Source of the DNA: Cylicocyclus nassatus
Taxonomy: Eukaryota; Nematoda; Chromadorea; Rhabditida; Strongylidae
Direction: 5' to 3'
Assembly: GCA_958299035.1 (NCBI GenBank)
Contig: CATQJL010000316.1
Location: forward strand, 4,366,674-4,430,673
DNA: 64,000 nucleotides
In this document: piece after piece, positions 47,043 to 59,466 of the stretch
How the letters are laid out: every line of letters begins with the position of its first letter
Numbering within the stretch: the first letter of the stretch is position 1
Notes under the pieces: model-generated
Database searches by the model: none
What the model was told of the DNA's origin: nothing
What the model saw: only the letters and a program-made list of their open reading frames with translations
Program-made: the position numbers and the translations under genes

Positions 47043-47277
47043 CATTCGAAAAATCGTGACGATGGCGCGACCGCGCGTGACACGCACGTCACTTCCGGAA
47101 ATCTCATTTTCTTGGTTTTCATCTGTGGTCAAATGGTTTTTTTTGCTCACGTATAATAATATTTAGACACTGAAAGTGACTGAACTGAACGTCGAGGTGA
47201 TGCCTTCTTGTACTAGCATTTTATGCTCCTGTGGGCGCAAAGTCCGCAGCAAAATCCATCGTCACGATTTTATGAAT
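47043..47277 (+). repeat. TCGTGACGATGG-type MITE, copy 3
   Basis: AATCGTGACGATGGCGCGAC at the left and CCATCGTCACGATTTTATGA at the right: the clearest inverted ends of the three copies. It lies only 20 bp from the preceding foldback. Confidence 0.7.
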
Positions 47278-47879
47278 GATAGACACATTAGTTTACACGA
47301 CAAATACGTTCGGGATAACTTTCTATTTGCAGTGTTGTCCATGTGACACTGATTAATCGCATCGAAAATTTTATTTAGCATCATAATCTATTTTTGTACA
47401 TCTTCTTTTTTCCTGACTATCTGCATTCCACTTTGCAAAGAACACTCAGTTATGCCATGTGCTAAAATTGTAATCGTAAATATTTTCCATTTTTTCTTAT
47501 AGCAAACACATCAAGCTGTCATAAGATCTAGTCTTCATTTGAAAAACCGGATCATCTGTGTTTTTCACGTGAAATGTAGTACATGGTTGCTGCGTGAAAT
47601 ATTACACTACATGTAGAATGCATGGGGAATACCATCACGTATCTCATGGTCATGTGCAAGGAGATGTTGATAGGAAGAAGCAAAAAATGCCTTGATTTAT
47701 GGACATGAAGGAGGAGGATACAGCAAATTTTCCGAAAGTGGCAGATATTTGTATTTACTTAGACTCCAGAATTGAGGCATCTTGGAATTCATAGAGTTTA
47801 TGTTACGAAAATTTCCAGCCATTCTCAGCAGAAATTTGATAGGCTACGCATTAACGAGCAAATTTTTCTCATACAAGTG

Positions 47880-48170
47880 GCATACCGAGGTGGGGGGGGG
47901 GGGTCGCAAAATAAAGCTACTTACATGAGTCATAAAAGCGTGAAAGTGACTTGTTCATACTTGTGAATAATTGAAATAATTTTCATAAAATTTTAAAAGT
48001 CCAATTTAGACTTAGAAAACGCCCCTATTTTAGAATTTCGGGGTTCTAGGCTAGCGAAAAGTCTGAGAAGCATACGAAAATTTTTTTTGGAGTTTCACCT
48101 CCATCAGAAGAAATTTTAGTCGCGGCTCCGTAGCCCCCGAACGGAAATCCTGAATATGCCACTGTCTTAT
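47880..48170. repeat. G-tract interspersed repeat, copy 3
   Basis: 'gcataccgaggtgggggggg', 'gtcgcaaaataa', 'gtgacttgttcatacttgtg' and 'aataattgaaataattt', ending 'ggaaatcctgaatatgccac'. Same order as copy 2. Confidence 0.65.
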
Positions 48171-51100
48171 ACGTATTTGTTGTTCTAGGGCTCAGGAGTT
48201 GTTCGTATGATGCCGTGCTAGTGCCGTACCAGCTCTCACGCGGACGCGCCCAGAACCGATTAGTCGCTGGCACGGGTTGCTTAAACGCAGCCTTTTAGCC
48301 TTCCGGGCTTTGAATTCTGCTTTTTCGACCACATTGCTCTTTGGTAAAATGACATATATACGGAGAATAACAGTTCAATCATAAAGATCATTAATGACGA
48401 ATTTTCTGCGGTCAGTCATGTGATTTTTGGAGTTTATCAGTGCGAGAAATTTAGTCCAAAATTTGGCTAAAATTGGAATACGTAGGAGTTGATTCGATTG
48501 TATCGTTTGTGGTTGGAAAGACTACTTATTCTCAGATCAAAAAGGCCGTTTAACTCATTTGCTCACAATATATTCTTACAAGTACTATAAAATAAATTTC
48601 AAGATTTATACATAACTATAAATAAAACCATCAATATGTACAATATTATACAAAAAAATTACATTTGATAATTCATTAAAATCCCTAGTACTCCTTATGA
48701 TTCGTCAAGAAGTGTACTTGTTCATTTCAGGAGATCTGCACTAGTCGTAAAGTTGGTTTTGTTTGTTTCGGTTTCGTAGTCTAAATGATTCGAATTATTA
48801 TCAACAAATTGAAAGATATATCAAAAGCACTTATTTTCACATGATAAAAAATAAACGGTTTTATAAACAGTCTTTTTTGGAAGCGAATATTTTTTTTTGA
48901 AAAATTCACCGTTTGAACCCCGGATAGCTGCTCTGAACGGAATGCGGATCCCGGGAGTTGCGGCGTGCTGCGATCCTTAGGTGATAGAAGTCCGCCAAAG
49001 TTACGCCGGAAGTGACTAAAATATGATTTTTTGTCGGTAATAATGCAAGTGGTCGTTAAGAGGGTGGGGTGGATGGGGGGGGGGGGGTAATAGGAGGAGA
49101 GGAAAACACCATATCCAGAAAGACGTCGAGGCCCGCGCAGAGAGCACTCAGATAGCAAATATTTGCAAATAATTTGCACTTGCCGCTTTGTAGCTTGAAA
49201 AATTAGTCTTAGCAGGTAGGGTACCAATTTTTTCTCTTGGTCTTCCTCACAACAGAAAACACACAAAGTTAAATAAATGAGCAGAAATTTAAAGACCATT
49301 ACCCCCACCAGTATTTTCCTATGCTCTTGAGGAAGTTGCTTACCATAGAAACACACTGAAGCCGCTATCAAAAACCATCTCATGTAAGGAAGCTGTTGTG
49401 AAGATCCTTTCTTTGCGACTTGGTGGAATAGGAAGTCTTCGGTGGGCGAGATTTTATTTCTGAAAGATCACACATCAAAGTTTAAAGTGAACTTCGGAGT
49501 ATCTCTGGAAGATCACACATCAGAAGTTTCAAGTACTCTGGAGTATCGCAATATCATACAAATTCTGAGAGAAAGCAAAGGTATCAGTGGTATGTTGTGG
49601 GAGTGGTCGTACCCAAAAAGAGAAGAACGAATATGCACGTGCCATACATGGCATAACCTTGAAATAGAAGGAAGATGGGTACATCTGCACTAAAACGAGA
49701 AGTTGTGATATGTGAGACACAATATAAACGGGGAAAACCTCAGCATAATTCATGGTGCTTTGATCGGAATTGTTAGACAGATAGATGTTGTGGTTTTTGA
49801 AATTTCGGACTTATATGTCTTTCTCCGTGCACGAGAAAACGCAGTATCGAGAAAATATAGTATTTACTTTTAAATGCTTACGTGAAGGCTACATACTAAA
49901 AATTACACCAAATCTGGCTAATAAAGCCGCATCTTCGACGAGAATAAGTCCATCTTCAGTTGAGGTCCAACTGCAGAAAAGTTCTTTTGAGTTATAATCA
50001 CCCTGGCCTTATATGTATCCCTTATCTGTAGGATTAATTGCGGGGAGGCCTTATATGCCAATTTTTAGGGTATAGTAATTCAAAGGCCGAGACAATACTA
50101 TGCAAAAGGGGAAAAAACCATCATAAGTAAGCAAGGCTCTGCATTTGTCAAATGAGTGCAGTTTACAATCTACCATCATTTGTGGGTGTAAAATACGTCT
50201 GGTTGTTGATATCAGAGAGTGAGCGAGATTTATTACTACTCATGAAGTAGTCAAACTTGCAGTCATTAATTTTTATTGAAGACCTTGCTTCGCTAAATTT
50301 GGAACAAAATTTCGACTAGATTCTTCACTGCTGAGTAGAGCAAGAAGAAAGAGAAAATTCTGATTAATGATGTTCCCTGCCGTTAATTGTGTCTGTTAGG
50401 ATCCAAAGATTGTACAAATCTTGAAAACAAATTTTATATCGAAAAGGGAGTTGGGAACGGGGAGGGGAGGGTTAGGGCTTGACATGATGTATAAGCTGGA
50501 TCCCTTCCCGGTTTTTGAAGCAAGAAATGAAATGGCGGAAGCCTTGGACATTGATTTGTGCTAGTGCCACGTTCTTCAAAACTATTTTTTCATTCAGCTG
50601 CACACCCCTTATGGATCTTGACGGGTAAGTAACAACCTTGAAAATCTTGCTGGCATGCATGAAGAATTACTCAAGTATATTCTCCTGTATATTCTCGAGT
50701 CATTTGTAACTCCATGTACTCCGCACACGCGATTAACGACAACTTTACCAGCCTTCTCAGTAAAATCTTTTCTAGCGTAGCAAATTATGGAAATGTTTGC
50801 TACAGCTAATAAGTATTTAGTTGAGTTAAAAGAAACAAGGGAACAGGGAAAATTCAGTGAAAATAAACAAGTTGTAATCTTGCAGGTCGTCAATTAGCGC
50901 GCATAGTGTGCATTACGCACAATGAGTCAAAAAGACCCGATGATAAAAATGTACACATTACCGTAACCCGCTTAGTACAAATTTCTGCACTGAGATGACC
51001 CCGACGCATTCCAGACATTCTTCGGTTCATTTAGCGTTTTATTTATTTGCACAGCAAAACGTGCGCGACATAGTGCGTAACGTATGATCGTAGTGTCGTG

Positions 51101-52730
51101 CTCTGTTCATACACACTCCCACGTACCACTACTTACACACGGTCGGACGAGCACACAACCACACAAATTCACAAACAGACAACACAGTGACATCATTTAG
51201 AGGTTCTTGAATTTGTTTGCTTCGGTAAAAATGTCTAGTGCAAATCCGAGTTTCAGAATCCTAGGCTAGGTAACGTAAAGGTTCCGACACAAATAATCGA
51301 CATCCGTAAGCTCGTAAGGCAAGCAGAATGCTGGCGCAGTTTAGCTTATTTTCAGATAAAATAAGATTTTGGAATTTTTGGTCAACATCTTACCATCCTT
51401 TTATTTGCTTTTATACAAAAATTTTTTTATAATATGCAGTTCAGAAAACGCTCAAAGTCGCTTAAATGCCAATGCTCCAAGTCCTTTAGTTGCTAGCATG
51501 CGATATCTGTTTCCCGAAAACCGCAACGCGCGTATCTGCGCCTCTAACTCAACTATAGCTCCCCTATACTTCTTTATACGCGAGAAATTGACAGATATGA
51601 GGCGCAAAATCTTTGTGGGCTAAAGAGTGGAGTCATCAAATATTAGGCAATATTCTGTATAGCCGGGATCTCCTTAGTTTTACAGTAAGAAGCGGGTCAA
51701 TCTCTCTTTGTTACTGTAGGATTACGGTAGGAACAAGGAGTTGTTGCACTATTGAGAATCAATCTTGCTTCAAAAAAGACTCGATTGTAGGCATAGGTGT
51801 TTATAGGTATATCAGGTTCGCTGGATCCAAATATAACATTGCGTTACTGCAGACAATGTATTCATCAGTGGGTTCTTATCTGTCAGAAACCTGGTAACAT
51901 TGTACAGACTTTTTACATACTTGGAAAGTTAGCTACAATTAGTCCATTCGAAAGTCCCACCAAAAAATGTTTCGGAAAAGCAAAAGTTCCTAGAAATTTC
52001 AGCCAATTTGCAGGGACCTCGCATGCTGGAGGTTTTTGACAGTAACGAAAATTGCTGATATGCTGTAAACCGAAATCTAAGTTGGACCGAGCTCTATGGA
52101 ATGGCACATAAAGGTGAGAGAATGGCATCAGGGCCACAGTGATAATGTCAATCAAGTGGTGAATGACTCCTTTATAACTTTGATGTATAGTATATTCTGT
52201 TATGCATGTTTTATATCCATATATGTAGCTCGTCTCTATTGCTGGCTATCGAGAGAAGCATTAGCTTTGTTATGGTCTCTGCCTTTATCTTGCAACAACC
52301 TAGAGTTAAAAAGTATCTGTTAGATGACTGAGTGCTTATGTGAACAGTTCTGCATAGTTTTTTATCTTTCATACTCCGGAAAGGAGTTGAACTTCGGTTA
52401 GCACGAGCGATAAAGATTGTTACCAATCTTGTCCACTGCTCAAATATTACATGGTAGTTATATGGATGATGCCAAGATAATTGACAGTCGAGCTCTAAGT
52501 GACTTCCTCATATGGTTTTCGTATAGAGGGTTCCGAGTGTTATTACAAAAATGATGTTGGCATCCACACCAAAACATTTTCCTGCGGAGTCCATCCCTCA
52601 CCAGCGAATCATTTTTTTTACCAAACTGATCACCGATGCTTTACGCAGCACGTGAGCTCTCGCATCTCAATCAAGCGCCCAAAAAACACAACCAAAACTC
52701 TGCTGCTCAGCAATTAGCACGTTCTCTTGC
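48171..52730. other. Gene-poor region
   Basis: The longest open frame, minus 48781-49383 (200 codons), contains a poly-Pro run made by a G/C tract and no family motif, so it is not called. 49442-49530 has a direct near-duplicate ('gatcacacatca...'). A 'gttactgtaggattacggta' block near 51713 recurs near 13963. Confidence 0.35.
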
Positions 52731-52736
52731 CCCCGT

Positions 52737-52919
52737 TTGCTCACGAGCCTCGATTTCGATGCTATGTTGCTCTCTAGAACCGATGCGCTCTTCAAGGCAC
52801 CGCCTGACCGGCGCCAGCCTGAGAGCCACCAGCTCAAGATGAAGGCGAGCCGCGAGAGCTATGTTGACTTTGTAAACAAATATGCAGCTTATCGCTTGGA
52901 AAAAGGGAAGTATCGTTGA
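52737..52919 (+). CDS. Orphan 3' exon of an unrecognised protein
   Basis: The frame ends ALFKAPPDRRQPESHQLKMK, then ASRESYVDFVNKYAAYRLEK and GKYR-stop. Codon choice is GC-rich and the sequence is balanced and charged, unlike the neighbouring spacer. A candidate acceptor TTGCTCTCTAG ends at about 52778. I do not recognise the family. No upstream exon was found, so this may be the last exon of a gene with distant exons or a captured gene fragment. Confidence 0.35.
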   Translation: MLTSLDFDAMLLSRTDALFKAPPDRRQPESHQLKMKASRESYVDFVNKYAAYRLEKGKYR

Positions 52920-53519
52920 TTTTATGCAAAATTCTTATATCGTGTGTCAGTAGGCGGAAAATTTTCGTAAGGCTGTAAAATCAAGGCAAAAAAGCGGGAA
53001 TTGAAAACCTAAAGCAACTAAAAACAATAAGGAAGTATCTAGCAACGTCCGTAACGCTGCCGAAATGCGAAATGACAACTAAGGAATGTTATCATTGCTG
53101 TAACAGTACACAGTACAATAAAACGGGTATCTTTAGGGGAGTATTCCTCTCAAAAAGTGAAATTGTATCAACAATAGGAAGATGCATGTGTATAGACATA
53201 GAAAGACCGGGAAGACCACGAGATGTCTGTTTCACAGACAGATTCGATCAAGGCCTTTTTCGTGTTCTTTGGAGTTGATCAAGGTTGTGTCGCTCAAGGG
53301 ACAAAGTCTATTATCGCTTACTTATCAAATGAAGACTTATGCTCTGTCGGTTCGGAATTTTTTATCATCTGCTTCCGAAAATCGAAAAAAAATCGTTGAA
53401 GCTTCTCAATTTCGATAATATCTTAAGAAGAAAGCACAAGAATAGTCTTTACAGGACTGATTAGAACGTGAATAGTGTTGGTCCCAACAAATCGACTTTC
53501 TCGTCCCTCTAAACAGGGA

Positions 53520-55030
53520 AGGATATTTGGTGACCCCGGCCATTCATAATGGTTTGTATATCAAAAAATGCGCATTTTAATGCTGGTTCGAATACTGTTT
53601 TCCATACCTACGAAATGAGAGCCTAGATGGAGTTATAATAATTTTTTCAGGAATAAATTGCCCTACTGCGGAGGGGGAAAATCATTAATAAAGATTTTCT
53701 TTCGTCTTGAAATGCTAAATATGATTTAGATAGGCATAAATATAACGTACACCTTTAAGATTCTCCTCAGTAGCTTCAAGCGGTAAAATTGATTAAACTG
53801 GGTGATTTTAAGTACGCAAGTTTTCTACGAAAAAAGTTCACAACTGTCTTCATATGATCGTTTCGCAGATTTCGAGCATAGATTTGAAATCAGCGTTTCG
53901 AGGTGCACCTTATGATATACATCGCATACCAAATGGCGGGGGTCACCAACTATCCTTTCCTTGTAAGTCTCTTTTCCATATAGTTATAACTCATTACTAT
54001 CACACAAACTTGCATTTCTGTATCTTTGAAATGGAAAAAAAATTACCGAAGAGGAGGAGAAATTATCATCGAAAGCCGACCGAAGACGCAGGAAGTTGCG
54101 GTGAAATTTCTAGCTTTTATAATATGGATCACCTCTAAACTTCTTTATTGAAACTAAAAAGCATTAATTCTACAGATTTCTGGACATAGCGGTTTTTTTT
54201 TCGGCTTTGCTGGCTGTACAATCGAATGTTATGGGGGGGGGGAGGTCGGTATTTGTCTTGAAAATTACTTACATATTTCTCCTTCTTTCTGGTACTAAAG
54301 ACTGGCTGTTCTCATATGTTGCCAGATTTTCGTTTAGATTTCAGTTTTTCTACTTTAATGCACCATGAATATATATAAAATAAATTTAAATATTGAATAT
54401 TGAATGAGAAATATCTACAGCACTCTCAACGTCGAGTTCATATAATCCCCAACACTTTGAATTTCCATTTTTTACATTATTTCTCTCTTAATGCGGAAGT
54501 ATAGTAGGTAGTTTGTGCGCAAGCGTAATAGTCAAATTCTCACGTATGTTACGAAGTTCGTTCAGCAATCAAATAAATTCTTTAACATTGACTTTGAAGA
54601 TTTCCCTAGTCAATCAAAGATTCTGTAATGCGTGGAATGATGCTAAAGAACACTAAAAAAAGAAAACGGTGAACAAAGAGCCATGGCTTTGTAAGCATAA
54701 GATCCGCACAGACTTTATCGTTCATAAGAATAAGGATTATTATGGTCATTAACATGGTCGTGCCAACTCATATCTGCTACATTCTAACAAGGAGAGGATA
54801 CTCGGTCCCGTGGTTATTTGGAATGCGATGTATACCGTAAGATGCACCTCAAAACGCTGATTCTAAATATGAGTCTTCTAAATAATAATTCCATCCAGGT
54901 AATCGTTTCGCAGACATGGAATACAGTGTTCAAACCAGCATTGAAAAGCGCAGTTTTTGATATACAAATCATTTTGAATGGCCACGGACAAAGTATTCTT
55001 CCCTTGAAAGTAGTGGTATGAGATTTTTTG
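53520..55030. mobile_element. 1.5-kb foldback related to the tRNA-like palindrome
   Basis: 53540-53650 and 53855-53955 recur inverted at 54885-55005 and 54815-54875 ('tttgtatatcaaaaa', 'aatgctggtt', 'aaatcagcgtttcgaggtgc'). The block around 'aaatcagcgtt...gatatacatcgcatac' matches 42965-43020 of the other palindrome. No open frame. Confidence 0.55.
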
Positions 55031-56492
55031 GGTGCTGCATGTTAGTTGTTTTTCTAGCTTTCTCATAAACATTTCTTGGACGATCTACAAGGTTTTCGGT
55101 GAGCATTAATTAGACAAGTGGATGTAGCCGCTCACTGTCAGATACTTGGAAACGGTGGAATGAATGTTCAAAAATCCAGTCTGATTTTCTCTTGAAGAGT
55201 CTTATTATTAGTGTGCATCACAAGTAAAACTACGAAGAGCCTACATTAAAAAAGTCAGCTGAGGACTCCAGATCCTTCGTAGTATGGGTCTCCGAGCCAA
55301 CTGGGCATCATGAAAATCGTAATGTTCTCTGAAAATAATTGTTATGCAATAACTTGTACAACATTCGTTGAGCCTAAAGGGTCGGTGCTAACTGAGTAAG
55401 GCAAATCGCCCTTGAGTTGTTCTCTATGAAAACGTATGTTGAGCTGGTGAGGATTTGAGGCTTCACAGAATGTCGAGACATAGCTACTAAAGTCTTGTCT
55501 CTAACATTCTTCCCATATCATCCTGGTTCTGCCGTCTTAAGATTGATTCGTTAAATTTGGGTCCGCAGAGGCACAGTAGTCGTTCCATGCTTCAAAGTTA
55601 GCAGTTTCCTTGCAACTGAAAAGAGACCTAGGGACGATCCACCAAGGATTTCAAACCTCCGAGATAGAGCATTCTCACAGGATATGAAAATCTTACACAT
55701 CTCTAACTCCTTTACAGTTTCCATAACCTTACGTTTCCCAATCTGTTCTTACACTGCAGTATACGAAAAATTGCCCATACCGCTCTGAAAGCTTCTCTTT
55801 CAGCTTTATCCACCTTCACTCCCCGTTATCATGACCATCTTTTTGGAAAAGATAAGATTTTTGATCAACGTTTATTTCTGGAAAAGCCAGTAGCCATTAG
55901 CATCACGTTGACAGTGTTTGCAGAGCACTTGGAAACAATTCAAAAATAGTGGCAGACAATATTTGTTTATTTATTATCTGGAAAATATTTGCTTTGCCGC
56001 TGAAGTGCCTTTCCTCCGCCCTGTAGTTGCACTTAAGTTCCTCCAAGCATTCCGTTTCTGAGTGCTTAGTTACTAATCAAACTAATCTTTGAAGGAGATC
56101 CCATGAGGAATGGTAAACAGACGCGAGAATAGAGGAGTATCACGCGACCTCACATACCAATTTGGCGTCGCAGCGGCAGCACATTGGCGCCAGTCTGAGA
56201 ACTGCGCAAACACTGCGCGCGGGTCACGCCAATGCTCACAGAGGTCGAGTGTGGAGCCGGGAAAGAGCATGGATTTGTGGGAGAGCAACTAAATGAGCCC
56301 CAGTATCAGTGACGTAAGCGGCTGCTGGGTAAATAGATCGAGGTGTTACGGAGCAACCGGGAACCTTGGACGTGTGTCACATTTGTGGTCTCTGCTGTAG
56401 AAAAATGCACTAAAGCTACTCTAGCTGTTTTGTAAAATCTTGTAACTTCTAAAGTACGAAGCGTGGCTGCAATAAGCATGAGCTTTGAGATA
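55031..56492. other. Spacer, no gene seen
   Basis: No supported exon. A GC-rich stretch (56130-56270) has open frames on both strands but no splice or family signal. Confidence 0.35.
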
Positions 56493-56966
56493 CAATACCA
56501 TTTTTTGAAAGAGTGACGCGAAGTCTCCGATTCATGACATCACCACAGCGTGACCATATCTCGCTTCAGAGGAACGAATTCTCAAACCAAGGGCACCGTT
56601 CAACTCAGCTCGGCGCGGCGCATCTGCTGAGGTATAGAAATGCCTTTCTAGATACAGTAGGAGGCCAGATTCCACGAATCGTTTCAGATTTAAGCTTACG
56701 GTAGGTCGCCCAGTGAGTGCAATGTATAAGCACACTAAGTGATCTACCGTAAGCAAAAATCAGAAACGATTCGTGGAATCTGACCTCCTACTGTATCTAG
56801 ACAGGCATTTCTATACCTCAGCAGATGCGCCGCGCCGAGCTGAGTAGAGGGGTTCCTTGGATCAAGAATTCGTCCACTCCAAAGCAAGATATGGCCAAGC
56901 TACGGTGATGTCACATGAATCGGGCGACTTTGCGTCTTTTATTTTGAAAAAACACGAGCGGTATTG
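56493..56966. mobile_element. TA-flanked CAATACC foldback, copy B
   Basis: CAATACC...GGTATTG with TA on both sides; inverted arms run almost the whole length ('gtaggaggccagattccac', 'cgaatcgtttcagat', 'cagatgcgccgcgccgagct'). 474 bp. Same family as 46060-47023 without the extra 470 bp. Confidence 0.75.
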
Positions 56967-56968
56967 TA

Positions 56969-58446
56969 AGATCGAGTACAGCTTGGCAAATTCGACATTG
57001 AAGCTGAATATAGTGCTTTTGCGGTATCAACACTTGCAATTCAATGACGGGAAAGATTGAAAATGCGTGCTCGATGGCCGTCGTTGACACAGATGTTGGC
57101 ATAACAAGCGGGTTATGCTTACGCGCAAGTGTTGTTAACACCGTATTCTCAGCTCGTGGTGAACATCAAAAGAAATTGTAGCAAAGTTCGGGAGTGTCTC
57201 CTTCGCAGAAGATCTACTCACACATGGATAATTGCTAACAGATGAAGTCTCATTGCTTGCTGTTAATATTAGGACGGCTAAAAAATAAGTTCGTTTTGGC
57301 ATGAAAATCTTCATAAAAATTTTTCTTGTTGTTTTCCATGCGCTTTGTGGGAAAGTAGCTCGAATTTTCTTCTATCACATATCAATTCAGGATTTACTAT
57401 GATCAGCAAAGATAATTATGCCCCAACATGGCAAAATTTTCAAAAACTCAATTTTTTGACTTCCCAAATTTCGTTTTCATGCTGTAATGGATGTAAAGAA
57501 CAGCAATTTGGTATTTGGATGTAGAGGAGTCTTCCCTGTAAACAACAACAAAAGTTGTGACCTGCCATTCTGAAAACTAAAAAAGAAACGAATTTCCTCA
57601 TGTTTGCACACTACGGGAAAAATGCGGTTTCTCACTTCTTTACGGATTATTTTCCTTAGAAGGTAAGTTCTTCTCAAACAGGATTCACATTTCAATTCCC
57701 ACTGAAGTAATCTTTCCAAAGATAACAAACACTGGACAAAAATATGTCTGCAGCATTTCTAAGAGTCGCAAAAGCGAACCTATTTATTAGCCAACCTAAT
57801 AATTCCTAGACATTTATTTCTCCGAAATATCTCAGTAATTCAAATAATTCGTTTTATTTTCATGAGATTCGGAAAGGCAACGGAGGTAAACAAGGAACGC
57901 TATCGACCACCTGTAAATTCCCTAGCGCTTTCTTGAAAAATTAGAAGATAATATCAAGTTTGCTTAAACTGCTCATCCTTAAAAATTAAAATGTATGGAT
58001 TTGGCTTGGAAGGAGATGTGGGTAACCAAGTGATGCAAAACTTGCGACCAACTACATGATGATAAAATTGCTTCTTGAAAATAATCCCAGAGAGGTAGGA
58101 TAATACTGTTTAATTCGGAATACTGAACTGTTATATTATATAAGAGACTGATGTTTGGAAAATTGGCCGAAAAAACCGGTGCAACGTGGAATCTCTTTGA
58201 GGAATTTTCGGAAATTGTCACATTCATTTGGCTACTTTTTCGCAAACTTTCAATCATTGGCTGTATCCACTTGCGAGTGTTTTTAACAAACTGAGAGGTT
58301 TTCTCATCCTAAACAACACTTTGGTAGAAAATTTGATGCATCTTGCGCATACCGTAACACTCCCTTACCTGAAAATAATACTCGCGCATGGTAAGCAAGA
58401 GTAATCGTCTCATTCATTAACACTTCGATAAATTATTAGTCATATT
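56969..58446. other. Spacer, no gene seen
   Basis: No supported exons. A solitary mariner-type end (CCAACCTAATA) is near 57793. Confidence 0.35.
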
Positions 58447-59466
58447 AGGTCGTTCCGAAAGTAATGTCGCTTTTTTCGAATAAACGCCACTATTCATTGA
58501 ATCAACGTTGTCGAGAGATCTTAGAAGCATTCGATGCAGCATTTCATCCTCTTTCTAATCGTTCTATTTTCGCTGCATAAAGTTTAATGAGCTCTCGAAA
58601 AATGACCAAAGACTGCGACTTATGCTTTTTGCCATGGTTAAGTTCGGCTATTTTTCTAAATTTTTGTACCTAATCTCCGAAAAAGTACAAGTAACAGGTA
58701 GATAGAGCAAACACTATAGAACACAGAGTAATTTTTTCTTTTCCTTAGCTTGCTTCTCAGAGTTTCTACAATCACTTTCTCAAGGCCATCAATTTCCATA
58801 TTTAGTCAAGTCAAACCTCATAGAACAACAACCGGCAAGCGACTCGGGTGCCATTCGATGCAGCTTTTTCTCATCTTTCTAGCGGTTGTGTTTTGTTTCT
58901 GATTCATCAAGTTTTCCGGGATAAAATCATCATAATTCAACTTTTCCAAGGCACCCCAAGGTGTACCCGAAATTTCCAAAAGTGGCTAAACCGAAGCGGT
59001 GAATGCTCGTTTGGTTTGTAAAATTGTTGCCAAACCATAATCCATCTTTGTAAGTTTCAAAATCCGAAGATTTGTTGGTGTTTAATGCATTTGTATCTGA
59101 GACGAGCCTGCTAAAATTCGGTGGTTCCATCAAAAAATCTGTGCAAAAATTATGACGAGCTCTGGAAAGTAGAAAAAAGTTGTTCTGTTTCCTGTAGGGT
59201 TTGCTTCATCCATCCATTACTTGGGCTCCTTCTGAGATTTGTTATAAAATTTTAGAAAAATTGTGAAACTTGGCCATCTCAAAAAGCATAGGTCGCAGAT
59301 TTCGACTCTTTTCTGGAAGCTCATTGACTATATTGCAACAGCTTCATAATCGTTAGAAAGAGAATGAAATGCTGCATCAAATGCTACCAGAATCTCTTAA
59401 ATATCTTTGTTCTACAAAATGTGGCATACGTTTGAAAAAAGCGACATTACTTTCGGAACGACCTAA
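58447..59466. mobile_element. Mariner-like foldback (TTAGGTCGTTCCGAAAGT)
   Basis: TTAGGTCGTTCCGAAAGTAA at the left and TTACTTTCGGAACGACCTAA at the right are perfect inverted 20-mers, flanked by TA. The arms extend through GTCGCTTTTTTC and 'gatgcagcatttcat'. About 1.02 kb, no transposase. Confidence 0.8.

Noticed and set aside
48781..49383. 200-codon minus-strand open frame
   Set aside because: It includes a run of prolines from a C/G tract, hydrophobic AT-derived ends, no family motif and no splice partners; probably chance.
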